Below, piece by piece: positions 19,007 to 27,143 of a stretch of DNA of 64,000 nt. Source of the DNA: Fulvivirga ligni. GTDB taxonomy: Bacteria; Bacteroidota; Bacteroidia; Cytophagales; Cyclobacteriaceae. The stretch is taken from positions 2,709,001 to 2,773,000 of the forward strand of contig NZ_CP089979.1 of the NCBI RefSeq assembly GCF_021389935.1. The letters run 5' to 3'. How positions within the stretch are numbered: the stretch's first letter is position 1; each line of letters starts with the position of its first letter. The translations under genes and the position numbers were made by a program. Under the pieces are notes generated by a model. It was not told the DNA's origin. It ran no database searches and saw only the letters and a program-made list of their open reading frames with translations.

Positions 19007-19605
19007 TGTATCTATTCGGAGCTAGCGGCCATGCAAAGGTCATATTAGACATCCTTAAGCTAACTAATCAAACTGTTAAGGGGTTTTATGATGATGATCC
19101 TAATAAGAAAGAACTTTGGGGTATTCCTGTATTGGGTCATACGGATGACTTCGAGGCCAATTCAGGAGATAGCATCATTACGATTGGAAATAATAAAATT
19201 AGAAAGAAAGTAACGGAGCAGATATCGTCTTCATACGGCAAGGCTGTGCATCCCACTTCAGTGATTGCTGAAACCGTAAAAGTAGGACAAGGCACAGTGG
19301 TAATGGCAAATGTTACGGTAAATCCCGATACACAAATAGGAAGTCATGTTATCCTTAATACTTCCTCTTCCATAGATCACGACTGTATACTTGAAGATTT
19401 TGTTCATATAGCTCCTAACTCAACTCTTTGTGGCGGTATAAAAATTGGAGAGGGCACATTAATCGGAAGTGGATCGGTTGTTATCCCTAATATAACCGTG
19501 GGCAAATGGGTAACTATTGGAGCAGGATGTGTGGTGACAGAGGATATACCTGATTATGCTGTGGTGGTTGGGAATCCTGGAAAGATCATAAAATATAATC
19601 GATAG
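19006..19605 (+). CDS. PglD/NeuD-like sugar O/N-acetyltransferase (copy 1)
   Basis: Left-handed beta-helix acyltransferase with an N-terminal Rossmann-like nucleotide-sugar domain (YLFGASGHAKVILDIL, residues 2-17) and hexapeptide repeats from about residue 85 onward. SIDHDCILED holds the His expected to act as base in PglD. In the Pgl pathway this enzyme acetylates the 4-amino group of UDP-4-amino-sugar to yield UDP-diNAc-bacillosamine. Length 199 residues, as PglD. The start codon shares a base with the preceding stop. A similar gene follows 1 base later, so the two copies either use different sugars or one does O-acetylation. Confidence 0.82.
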   Translation: MYLFGASGHAKVILDILKLTNQTVKGFYDDDPNKKELWGIPVLGHTDDFEANSGDSIITIGNNKIRKKVTEQISSSYGKAVHPTSVIAETVKVGQGTVVMANVTVNPDTQIGSHVILNTSSSIDHDCILEDFVHIAPNSTLCGGIKIGEGTLIGSGSVVIPNITVGKWVTIGAGCVVTEDIPDYAVVVGNPGKIIKYNR

Positions 19606-19606
19606 T

Positions 19607-20221
19607 ATGAAGCCGATAGCTATATATGGAGCCGGAGGCTTAGGACGCGAAGTGCTCACTATCATTGAGGCCATCAATGAGCAAAAACCAACCTGGAAAT
19701 TTATAGGCTTTTTTGATGATGGGGTAGTGGGACATAATATATTAGGAGGCTTAGATGCATTGAATGAGTTTCAAGGTTCTTTATATTTAGTCATAGCGCT
19801 AGGGAGCACTGCCTTGAAAGAGAATTTGGTTCAAAAGATTGCCAATGACAATATTCAATATGCAACTTTGATCCACCCGAGAGCGACAATTTTGAGTAAA
19901 GCTGTAGTGATTGGAGAGGGAACAATCATAGGTGCTGGAGCTGTGCTTACAGTGGATATTGAAGTGGGCAAACATGTGCTAATCAATTTGAACGCAACTG
20001 TTGGGCACGACTGTAAACTGGGAGATTATTGCTCAGTAATGCCAGGAGTAAACATAGCAGGTGCCGTGGTGGTAGGAGCTAAGGTTCTGGTAGGTTCTGG
20101 GGCTAACATTCTGAATGGACTTCATATTGGAGAAAATGTTAAAATTGGTTCCGGAGCCGTAGTTACTAAAGATATAATTGATAATAATACCGTAATTGGT
20201 ATTCCAGCCAGACCCCTGTGA
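19607..20221 (+). CDS. PglD/NeuD-like sugar O/N-acetyltransferase (copy 2)
   Basis: Second acyltransferase of the same build: IAIYGAGGLGREVLTIIEA at the N terminus (nucleotide-sugar domain), hexapeptide left-handed helix from about residue 85, and NATVGHDCKLGDY with the catalytic-type His. It is clearly divergent from copy 1 rather than a recent duplicate. GAGGLGRE at the start is closer to NeuD-type proteins, which O-acetylate sialic-acid-like sugars, so one substrate could be the CMP-sugar acid made by the 1866-4715 cassette. It ends one base before the exosortase ATG. Confidence 0.82.
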   Translation: MKPIAIYGAGGLGREVLTIIEAINEQKPTWKFIGFFDDGVVGHNILGGLDALNEFQGSLYLVIALGSTALKENLVQKIANDNIQYATLIHPRATILSKAVVIGEGTIIGAGAVLTVDIEVGKHVLINLNATVGHDCKLGDYCSVMPGVNIAGAVVVGAKVLVGSGANILNGLHIGENVKIGSGAVVTKDIIDNNTVIGIPARPL

Positions 20222-20222
20222 T

Positions 20223-20762
20223 ATGATTTCAGAATTTAAACCCGCCATATTTTTTTTGGTGAAGTTTATAGCACTTTACCTCATACTTAATCTTCTATAT
20301 GGTCTTATTATAGACAGCTACACCCCTCAACCTGATCCTGTTACACGCATTGTTACTCGTCACGTTACAGCCATATTGAGTCTTTTTGAATCACATGTTG
20401 AAATTGTAGACAACTCAAATAATCCTTCTGTTTTTATTCACAATGATAATAGAAATGTTCTTTCTGTGTATGAAGGATGCAATGGCATTAATGTCGCTAT
20501 TGTATTTTGTGTTTTTTTATTATCCTATGGTCGACCAATTAAAAGAACGTTATGGTTTATTCCTTTGGGACTTATTATAATCTATCTAACCAATTTACTA
20601 AGAATAGCGCTCTTATATTGGGTAGCTGAAGAAATGCCTAAACTGATGTATTTTACACATAAGTATCTGTTCACAGCGTTTATTTATGTGGTTGTTTTTG
20701 CACTTTGGTATTTTTGGGTGACGAAGCTCTATAAAATCAAAAATGAAGATGCTGAAGAATAA
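20223..20762 (+). CDS. xrtF: Exosortase family protein, XrtF type
   Basis: Inner-membrane cysteine transpeptidase-like enzyme predicted to process proteins with a C-terminal sorting signal (motif, hydrophobic helix, basic tail). The exosortase triad is complete: Cys86 in VYEGCNGINV, Arg127 in LTNLLRIAL and His146 in MYFTHKYLF, each beside a membrane helix; four to five helices in 179 residues. I start it at the ATG at 20223, 1 base behind the acetyltransferase stop; a longer reading from TTG at 20196 would lie inside that gene. Assignment to XrtF rests on the gene right behind it, which resembles the XrtF-associated membrane protein. Confidence 0.82.
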   Translation: MISEFKPAIFFLVKFIALYLILNLLYGLIIDSYTPQPDPVTRIVTRHVTAILSLFESHVEIVDNSNNPSVFIHNDNRNVLSVYEGCNGINVAIVFCVFLLSYGRPIKRTLWFIPLGLIIIYLTNLLRIALLYWVAEEMPKLMYFTHKYLFTAFIYVVVFALWYFWVTKLYKIKNEDAEE

Positions 20763-21159
20763 GTCAATTCATTGGGGTGTTCTCATTATTGCAATTATAG
20801 GTCTTATGATCATGTATCTTGTGCAACGAAACATACAGGCCTTCTTTAATTCCCTCCTTTCAGATTCCTATTATGCCTTTGTAGCTGCCAGGATCTTCAG
20901 GTTTTTGATAAATGACCTTTTGATGATAGCCGTTATATACGCCTTATTTAAAAAAAGAAAGTATGTTGTCTTCGCATTTTATGTACAGCTAGCAGGCATT
21001 ATTTTCATTTTAACTCCTTATCTTATAATTAAGTCATATACTTCATACAATGGGCCATTACTTTCTTATCTTCACCGTTTGATTGTAAACCCTTTACTAA
21101 TGCTGCTCTTGATTCCGGCATTTTTATATCAGGAAAAGATCAACCAGTCAAAATCTTAA
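20743..21159 (+). CDS. Exosortase F system-associated membrane protein
   Basis: Small polytopic membrane protein (138 residues, four predicted helices) overlapping the exosortase gene by 20 bases. IFRFLINDLLMIAVIYALF in the middle and LHRLIVNPLLMLLLIPAFLYQ at the C terminus have the pattern I know from the proteins that accompany XrtF in Bacteroidota (a basic residue before each late helix and a PAF.YQ end). Function is unknown; it could help substrate recognition or form a complex with the exosortase. Identification relies on this remembered pattern and the gene pairing. Confidence 0.72.
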   Translation: MKMLKNKSIHWGVLIIAIIGLMIMYLVQRNIQAFFNSLLSDSYYAFVAARIFRFLINDLLMIAVIYALFKKRKYVVFAFYVQLAGIIFILTPYLIIKSYTSYNGPLLSYLHRLIVNPLLMLLLIPAFLYQEKINQSKS

Positions 21160-21180
21160 ATTTATAGTACATCGTATCTT

Positions 21181-22302
21181 ATGGAAAGAATCTATTTGTC
21201 TTCACCGCATATGGGAGGAGCTGAGCTCAAATATATACAGGAAGCTTTTGATACTAATTGGATTGCCCCGGTAGGCCCACATTTAACAGGTTTTGAAAAA
21301 GATCTTACAAGTTATGTCGGGGTGGACCATGCCGCAGCTTTAAGTTCAGGTACAGCAGCTATTCATTTAGCTTTAATAATTCTTGGGGTAGGAGCAGGAG
21401 ATGAGGTGATTTGCAGCTCATTTACTTTTGCCGGTAGCTGTAACCCAATAGTATATCAGGGAGCAACTCCAGTATTTGTTGATTCAGAAGCTGATACCTG
21501 GAATATGGATCCAGATCTTTTGAAAGAGGCGATAACAGATAGAATCAAGAAAGGTAAAAAGCCTAAGGCTATCATACTTGTACACTTGTATGGGATGCCA
21601 GCCAAGGTTGATGAAATCATGCAGATAGCCAGGGAATTTGAAATTGCTGTCATTGAAGATGCAGCAGAGGCATTGGGGTCAATGTATAAGGGTAAGAAGA
21701 TGGGGGCATTCGGAGACTTTGGAATTTTGTCATTTAACGGAAATAAAATAATTACTACATCAGGTGGTGGAGCGTTACTTTCTAATAACAAAGAAGCCAT
21801 AGAAAGAGCCAGGTTTCTGTCTACGCAAGCTAGAGACCAAGCGCCTCATTATGAGCATACTACCATTGGCTATAATTATAGGCTCAGTAATATTAGTGCG
21901 GGAATAGGCAGAGGACAGATGGAAATTCTGGATGATAGAGTGGCAGGCAAACGTAATATCTATGACAGATATAGGAAACAATTATCGCAGATTGATTGTA
22001 TTAAGTTCATAGATGAACCTAATGATACATTCTCAAATAGATGGCTCACTACAGTTTTAATACAAGAAAATAATAAAAAAATAAATAAAGATCATGTAAG
22101 GATTGCTCTTGAAAAAGAGAACATTGAATCCAGACCATTGTGGAAACCAATGCATATGCAGCCCGTGTTTAATGGTGTACCGTCCTATATATCAGGAGTT
22201 TCCGAAAGGTTGTTTCATGAAGGGCTTTGTCTCCCCTCTGGAACAAACATGTTAGAGGATGACCACACAAGGGTAATTGAATTGGTTTCTCACCTATTTT
22301 AG
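21181..22302 (+). CDS. DegT/DnrJ/EryC1/StrS aminotransferase (PglE-like)
   Basis: PLP-dependent sugar aminotransferase. SSGTAAIHLALIILGVGAGDEV is the cofactor phosphate cup, VIEDAAEALG carries Asp160 that pairs with the PLP nitrogen, and SFNGNKIITTSGGGALLSN has the Schiff-base Lys189. In the bacillosamine route it turns the UDP-4-keto-6-deoxy sugar made by the PglF-like enzyme (27144-29069) into the 4-amino sugar used by PglD-like enzymes. The length of 373 residues is typical. It lies 21 bases behind the XrtF pair, and the locus then changes to the T9SS protein. Confidence 0.88.
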   Translation: MERIYLSSPHMGGAELKYIQEAFDTNWIAPVGPHLTGFEKDLTSYVGVDHAAALSSGTAAIHLALIILGVGAGDEVICSSFTFAGSCNPIVYQGATPVFVDSEADTWNMDPDLLKEAITDRIKKGKKPKAIILVHLYGMPAKVDEIMQIAREFEIAVIEDAAEALGSMYKGKKMGAFGDFGILSFNGNKIITTSGGGALLSNNKEAIERARFLSTQARDQAPHYEHTTIGYNYRLSNISAGIGRGQMEILDDRVAGKRNIYDRYRKQLSQIDCIKFIDEPNDTFSNRWLTTVLIQENNKKINKDHVRIALEKENIESRPLWKPMHMQPVFNGVPSYISGVSERLFHEGLCLPSGTNMLEDDHTRVIELVSHLF

Positions 22303-22348
22303 GTTACAACATTCATATGTAATGTATTCATATGAATATTATTATAAT

Positions 22349-22356
22349 TATATTTG
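22349..22356 (+). promoter_or_regulatory. Possible -7 promoter element and upstream palindrome
   Basis: TATATTTG fits the Bacteroidota -7 consensus TAnnTTTG and lies 38 bases before the ATG of the large T9SS gene. No clear -33 TTG is found at the right distance. Just upstream, the 12-base palindrome ATTCATATGAAT (22326-22337) and a second ATTCATATG (22311-22319) could be an operator. Confidence 0.3.
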
Positions 22357-22393
22357 CACTAATAATTGGCTTTAGCTACTAAACTGAAGATAT

Positions 22394-25300
22394 ATGAAGT
22401 ATTTTTTACTCTTAACCCTTTCGATATTTCTTGTCACCGATATGTTCGGGCAGGCCACCGGAGATTTTAGAACATTTAGTTCAGGTAACTGGGATAATGT
22501 TAATGTCTGGGAAAGATTTGATGGAGCTGTTTGGGTCAACCCCGCTCCCTCTGCACCTACTAGTTCAGATGGAACCATAACTATACGTGCCAATCACTCG
22601 ATAGCAATAGCTTCAGGTTCAGTTTCGGCGGATCAAATAGTAATTGCGGCTAATAATGCTTCTATTCTTTCTGTAAGCGAGGGAGCGACTCTGATTTTAG
22701 ACAATGGCGCGGGTAGTGATCTAAACATACAAACGGGTGGTTTTGGAGGAAGTACGGCTGGAGAACTGCAGGTTTATGGTACATTGCAAATTTCTAATGG
22801 AGCTACTATTGCAAATGCTAATGCCACTCGCCTATTCGTTTATGGTACATATCAGCATAATTATCAAGATACTCCGGGTACTGTTTATTTAGCATCTTGG
22901 GCGGATGGATCTGTCTTAGAATTTTCAGGATATACAACTGTCGATGCGGCCCCGGATGGGTTGAATCAAAGCTTCTATGATTTTGTATGGAATTGTCCGA
23001 GTCAAAATTCCACTGATGGATTTATAGATTTTGATGGTGCCTTCGGTTCAACAACAATTCGAAATGACTTTATTCTGAGGAATACTAATGACATTTTTTT
23101 TGTTCTGACCCAAGGAACCGCGTATACGTTAGATATTGGTAATGATTTTGTGGTTGAAGGCAATTCGGTTTTAGCATTTAATGGTTTTTCAAGTGCAAGT
23201 AGTACTGTGAATGTTGCTGGAGACTTTTTATTTGGCTCAACCTCTAGTCAGCCTAGCTGGTTATCCATTGAAGGTGACCTTGATTTAAATATCTCAGGGG
23301 ATTTAAACATAAGTTCAGGAGAGTTTGATTTAAATGCAGGAAGTGGGACTTCAGACCTTAGTTTGGCAGGTAATTTAACGATAGCAGGGACATTGACATC
23401 TTCAGTAAGTCCTTCCACCTTTAACTTTGATGGCTTGAATCAAACAGTTTCTATTACAGGTTCATTTACAGGAGCAACAAATACAATTGTAAACAGTCAA
23501 TCCTTGGATCTTGGTACAAGCGTTTTGCGAGGTTCAGGTGACTTTACCGTTTCTGCAGGAAGTGAATTAAGAGTTGGTTCAACTGCAGCATCTGGAGCTA
23601 TTCAGTCGAATACAACTGCAGGTAATATAAGAGTGTCAGGAACAAGGACTTATAATTCTGGAGCAACTATTACATATAATGGGGCTGCATCGCAATTTAT
23701 TGGTACTGGGCACCCTACATCGTCCGGAGTTAACCTTACTATTGATAATAGCAATAATGTTACCTTAGCAGGTAACGTTACGGTAGGAGAACTTCTTACA
23801 TTGCAAAGTGGTAACCTTATTGTTGGTGCTCATACATTAACACTAGATGATGGTATAACTGGTTCTGGTAATATTACAGTAAGTGCTTCATCCAATATTG
23901 TTCTTAATGGTGCTGGTTCTACTGGTACTTTTCCATTCAATGATACTCCTACCTTAAATAGTTTTACTTTAAACAGAGCTGGAGGTGGTGTTACATTTAC
24001 ATCGGATGTTACTTTACAGGGAGCTTTAACAATAAATGCTGGTACTCTTAATTTTAATGATCAAGCATTGATTTTAAATGGTACATTAGTAATTGGTGAT
24101 GGAACTGGTTTTTTAGCTTCAAATAGCTCTTCAAATCTAACTATAGGAGGTAGTGGTGCTTTTGGTACTTTGACATTTGCTGCAGGCAATAATGAACTCA
24201 GCACTTTAACTGTACAAAGGCCAACAGGTGCATTAGCATTAAGTGGAAACTTAAATATAGCCACCACCTTCAGTCTGACCAATGGTTCTTTCGATAATGC
24301 CTCAGGTAACATTTTTATGGCTGATGGCGCAACTTTAATTAAAAATTCAGCAGCTACTTTTTCTGGGAATAATCCAGAAGTTAGTCCGGGTGAAACATAT
24401 AATGTAAGCTATACAGGCAGTGATCAGACCACGGGTGCAGAAATTCCTGCGGCTACTGAGACAGACGCATTGGGTGATTTAACGATCAATGCTGGAATCA
24501 TTTCTCTGGATCAGAATTTGCAAATCAATGGTGTCGTAACTTTGCAAGCAGGTACTTTTTCAATTTCAAACAATACAGTCACTGTAAAAAATAACTGGGT
24601 TAGGAATAATGGTTCTCTATCATCAGGTAGTAGCGGTCTAATAATCTTTGATGGTACTACTACAATTTCAGGAACTAATACAGCAACTTTTGGAAATATT
24701 CAGCTCACTAATGGATCAAGTCTTACTTTACCTAGTGGTACGTTAAACTTCTCTAGAAATGTACAGATAGATGCAGGATCAACCTTTAATTCCAATGGCG
24801 GAAGCGTGGTCCTTAACGGAGGTAATTATAATCAGTCTATCAGTGCAGCTGGAGCTGACTTCAATAATATTAGGGTAAGTAAGTCTAGTGGCGGTAACGT
24901 TATTTTAAGCAATCAGCTGGATCTTTTAGGAGCACTTACTTTTACTTCTCCTACTCAGGTTACTTCAAATGGTAACTTAACAGTTATCTCCTCATCGGAC
25001 GGTACTTCAGGGAATGGTAGAATAGGTACATTGATAGTAGGCGCTAGTTCAGCTAGTGTTACCGGTGATGTAGTGGTTCAAAGATATATGAGTGGTGAGG
25101 GACGTATTTGGAGATACATTGCTTCTCCAATTCAAGATGCAACGGTAGCGGATTGGCAAGATGATTTTCCGATTACAGGTGATTTTACAGGTCATTCTAC
25201 AATAGCGCAATGGCCAGCTTATACAGATATGAAAGAAACCAATGCGTCTCTTTATTATTATGACGAAACTGTGAGCAGTGCAGACGATCAAGAAGGTTGG

Positions 25301-26935
25301 ATAGCTTACCCAGCATCTGGCGGAAGCAATACGGCTCCAATTTTTGCTGGTCAAGGCTATATCGCTTTCAATAGGGTAGAAGATACTCCTACAGTAATTG
25401 ATGTCACTGGCCCTATAAATACTGGTGTTACACCATTTAATGTCAGTGTTACTTATACTAATACTGGGAATGCAGCAGCAGATGGGTGGAATTTAATTGG
25501 AAATCCTTTTCCATCTTCAATTAACTGGAATAGTACAGATATTGATAAAACAAATATTGACAATACAATTTATTTGAAAGATGCCAGTGGTCAGGTGTTC
25601 TATTGGAACGGTGAATCTGGAGATATTACAGATGGACTTATTGCCACAGGTCAGGCATTTTGGGTAAAAACAAATGGAGCCAGTCCTAGTATAACTATTT
25701 CTGAGAATGCCAAGGTAGGATCTACTGCTGAATTTTATAGAGAAAGTAATACCATAACCAATCAATTAATAGTTTCTTTATCTGACGGAAATATGACTGA
25801 CAAAACCTATCTCGTTGTTAGAACAGATGCTAAAGATGATTTTGATAGTAAGTACGACGCCTATAAAATGAATAATTCAGCCTATGGTAAGGAGCTTTTT
25901 GATCTATCATCCTTCAATAGTGATAGTGTTGATCTTGCCATGAATTACTTCCCTGAATTCGGTTGTACCAGAACAGTTGGGTTAAACATTAAAGATGTGA
26001 AGAATGGAAACTACACACTTGATGTAGATGGTTTGAATACCTTTGAAGGTGAAGTAACTATTCTGTTACACGATACCTATTTAGATGCCACGGTTGACGT
26101 TTCAATCCAAGATTCATATGTTTTTTCAGTTGATAAAAGTATTAAAGAGTCCTATGGTAAGGGTAGATTCTATTTGGAGTATGTTCAGGAGTACCTAAGC
26201 TCACAGCTTAATATTAATTATTCATCGGATATTTGTGTGGCGCAGGCTGCTAATGTGAAGTTAGAAAATCCTCAATCAGCAGCCAGTTACTATTTGATAT
26301 CAAATGGTGTGGTAATTTCTGATACGTTATCTAGTATTAATGAGTCTCCAATAAACTTTGTCATTTCAGCAGACCAATTATCAGAAAACTCAAATGACTA
26401 TACTATAAAGGCTCAAGCAGCCACTTGCTCTGCTACTTCCGAAGGTGAGAGTTTTAGCTTTAATGTTATTGATTTAAAGCCTACGATTACTGTTGAAGAG
26501 GATTATTTGAAATCTAATTATTCTGTGGGGAATCAATGGTATTTTAACGATCAACCAATAGAAGGGGCTTCAGGTGCCATTATTCAACTAGATCAGGCTG
26601 GTGTATATGAATTGAGGGTTTCTCAAAATGGGTGTGAGGCTTCATCCGCGGGTTTTGAATATTTGGTAACAGGAATAGATTTTGGTGATAATGGTCAATT
26701 TGTAGGATACCCTAACCCTTCATCAGAAACTATACAATTTAAGTTTAATGATGCTATTATTGGAAAAGAAGCGGTAGTTGAAATATATAGTCCAACTGGT
26801 CAGAGATTGAATGGTGATAAAATTATAGTTAATGAATCTTACAAATTAAATGTGGCTTCATGGCTTAATGGTGTATATTTGATTAAATTCAATGTAGAAG
26901 ACAAAGTATATACCCAAAGAATTTTAAAAAAATAA
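22394..26935 (+). CDS. Large T9SS-secreted repeat protein
   Basis: Surface or secreted protein of 1513 residues. A signal peptide (MKYFLLLTLSIFLVTDMFGQ) is followed by about 850 residues rich in Gly, Ser, Thr, Asn and short strands, with recurring units such as GNLTIAG/GTLTSS and SGDLNISSG that suggest a beta-helix. A middle region near VQRYMSGEGRIWRYIASPI is common in T9SS cargo of this phylum. The last about 75 residues (YPNPSSETIQFKF to the end in YTQRILKK) are a type-A T9SS sorting domain. Adhesin, sheath or glycan-binding role is likely. It has its own upstream region and is followed by the 63-residue gene. Glycosylation by the surrounding genes is possible but unproven. Confidence 0.85.
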   Translation: MKYFLLLTLSIFLVTDMFGQATGDFRTFSSGNWDNVNVWERFDGAVWVNPAPSAPTSSDGTITIRANHSIAIASGSVSADQIVIAANNASILSVSEGATLILDNGAGSDLNIQTGGFGGSTAGELQVYGTLQISNGATIANANATRLFVYGTYQHNYQDTPGTVYLASWADGSVLEFSGYTTVDAAPDGLNQSFYDFVWNCPSQNSTDGFIDFDGAFGSTTIRNDFILRNTNDIFFVLTQGTAYTLDIGNDFVVEGNSVLAFNGFSSASSTVNVAGDFLFGSTSSQPSWLSIEGDLDLNISGDLNISSGEFDLNAGSGTSDLSLAGNLTIAGTLTSSVSPSTFNFDGLNQTVSITGSFTGATNTIVNSQSLDLGTSVLRGSGDFTVSAGSELRVGSTAASGAIQSNTTAGNIRVSGTRTYNSGATITYNGAASQFIGTGHPTSSGVNLTIDNSNNVTLAGNVTVGELLTLQSGNLIVGAHTLTLDDGITGSGNITVSASSNIVLNGAGSTGTFPFNDTPTLNSFTLNRAGGGVTFTSDVTLQGALTINAGTLNFNDQALILNGTLVIGDGTGFLASNSSSNLTIGGSGAFGTLTFAAGNNELSTLTVQRPTGALALSGNLNIATTFSLTNGSFDNASGNIFMADGATLIKNSAATFSGNNPEVSPGETYNVSYTGSDQTTGAEIPAATETDALGDLTINAGIISLDQNLQINGVVTLQAGTFSISNNTVTVKNNWVRNNGSLSSGSSGLIIFDGTTTISGTNTATFGNIQLTNGSSLTLPSGTLNFSRNVQIDAGSTFNSNGGSVVLNGGNYNQSISAAGADFNNIRVSKSSGGNVILSNQLDLLGALTFTSPTQVTSNGNLTVISSSDGTSGNGRIGTLIVGASSASVTGDVVVQRYMSGEGRIWRYIASPIQDATVADWQDDFPITGDFTGHSTIAQWPAYTDMKETNASLYYYDETVSSADDQEGWIAYPASGGSNTAPIFAGQGYIAFNRVEDTPTVIDVTGPINTGVTPFNVSVTYTNTGNAAADGWNLIGNPFPSSINWNSTDIDKTNIDNTIYLKDASGQVFYWNGESGDITDGLIATGQAFWVKTNGASPSITISENAKVGSTAEFYRESNTITNQLIVSLSDGNMTDKTYLVVRTDAKDDFDSKYDAYKMNNSAYGKELFDLSSFNSDSVDLAMNYFPEFGCTRTVGLNIKDVKNGNYTLDVDGLNTFEGEVTILLHDTYLDATVDVSIQDSYVFSVDKSIKESYGKGRFYLEYVQEYLSSQLNINYSSDICVAQAANVKLENPQSAASYYLISNGVVISDTLSSINESPINFVISADQLSENSNDYTIKAQAATCSATSEGESFSFNVIDLKPTITVEEDYLKSNYSVGNQWYFNDQPIEGASGAIIQLDQAGVYELRVSQNGCEASSAGFEYLVTGIDFGDNGQFVGYPNPSSETIQFKFNDAIIGKEAVVEIYSPTGQRLNGDKIIVNESYKLNVASWLNGVYLIKFNVEDKVYTQRILKK

Positions 26936-26943
26936 TCAATATA

Positions 26944-27135
26944 GTGATTTTTGATTTTAAAAAAACCATATGTACAGCTGCGTTAATTGCTATTTCGGTG
27001 GCAGTATACGCGCAACCAGAACCCCCTGTTGATGATGTAGATAGAGTGCCTATCGGAGGAATTGAGATCCTTTTATTAGCTGGCGGTGCTTTTGGCTTGA
27101 AAAAGGTGCTTAACAATAAGAAGAAGTCTAAATAG
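26944..27135 (+). CDS. PID-CTERM-like short protein, candidate exosortase substrate
   Basis: Only 63 residues: a signal peptide ending at AVYAQ (residues 1-24), a short acidic/proline linker (PEPPVDDVDRV), then PIGGIEILLLAGGAFGLKKV and a Lys-rich tail ending NNKKKSK. Motif, short hydrophobic segment and basic tail are the three parts of an exosortase sorting signal. The proline-isoleucine-glycine motif resembles the PID-CTERM class of Bacteroidota, whose members are mostly this small, with Gly in place of Asp here. The start is GTG at 26944. It is 8 bases behind the T9SS gene and 8 bases ahead of the dehydratase, about 6 kb from xrtF. Confidence 0.65.
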   Translation: MIFDFKKTICTAALIAISVAVYAQPEPPVDDVDRVPIGGIEILLLAGGAFGLKKVLNNKKKSK

Positions 27136-27143
27136 GCTAAGAT

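Noticed and set aside
20196-20222. Earlier TTG start for the exosortase gene
   Set aside because: It would lie inside the end of the acetyltransferase gene and add polar residues ahead of the first helix; ATG 20223 is better.
23200-24900. Repeated short motifs (ACTTTA, GGTAAT, TTAACA) considered as a DNA repeat or CRISPR array
   Set aside because: They are irregular and in frame, reflecting protein-level beta repeats of the T9SS protein; no constant repeat-spacer pattern.
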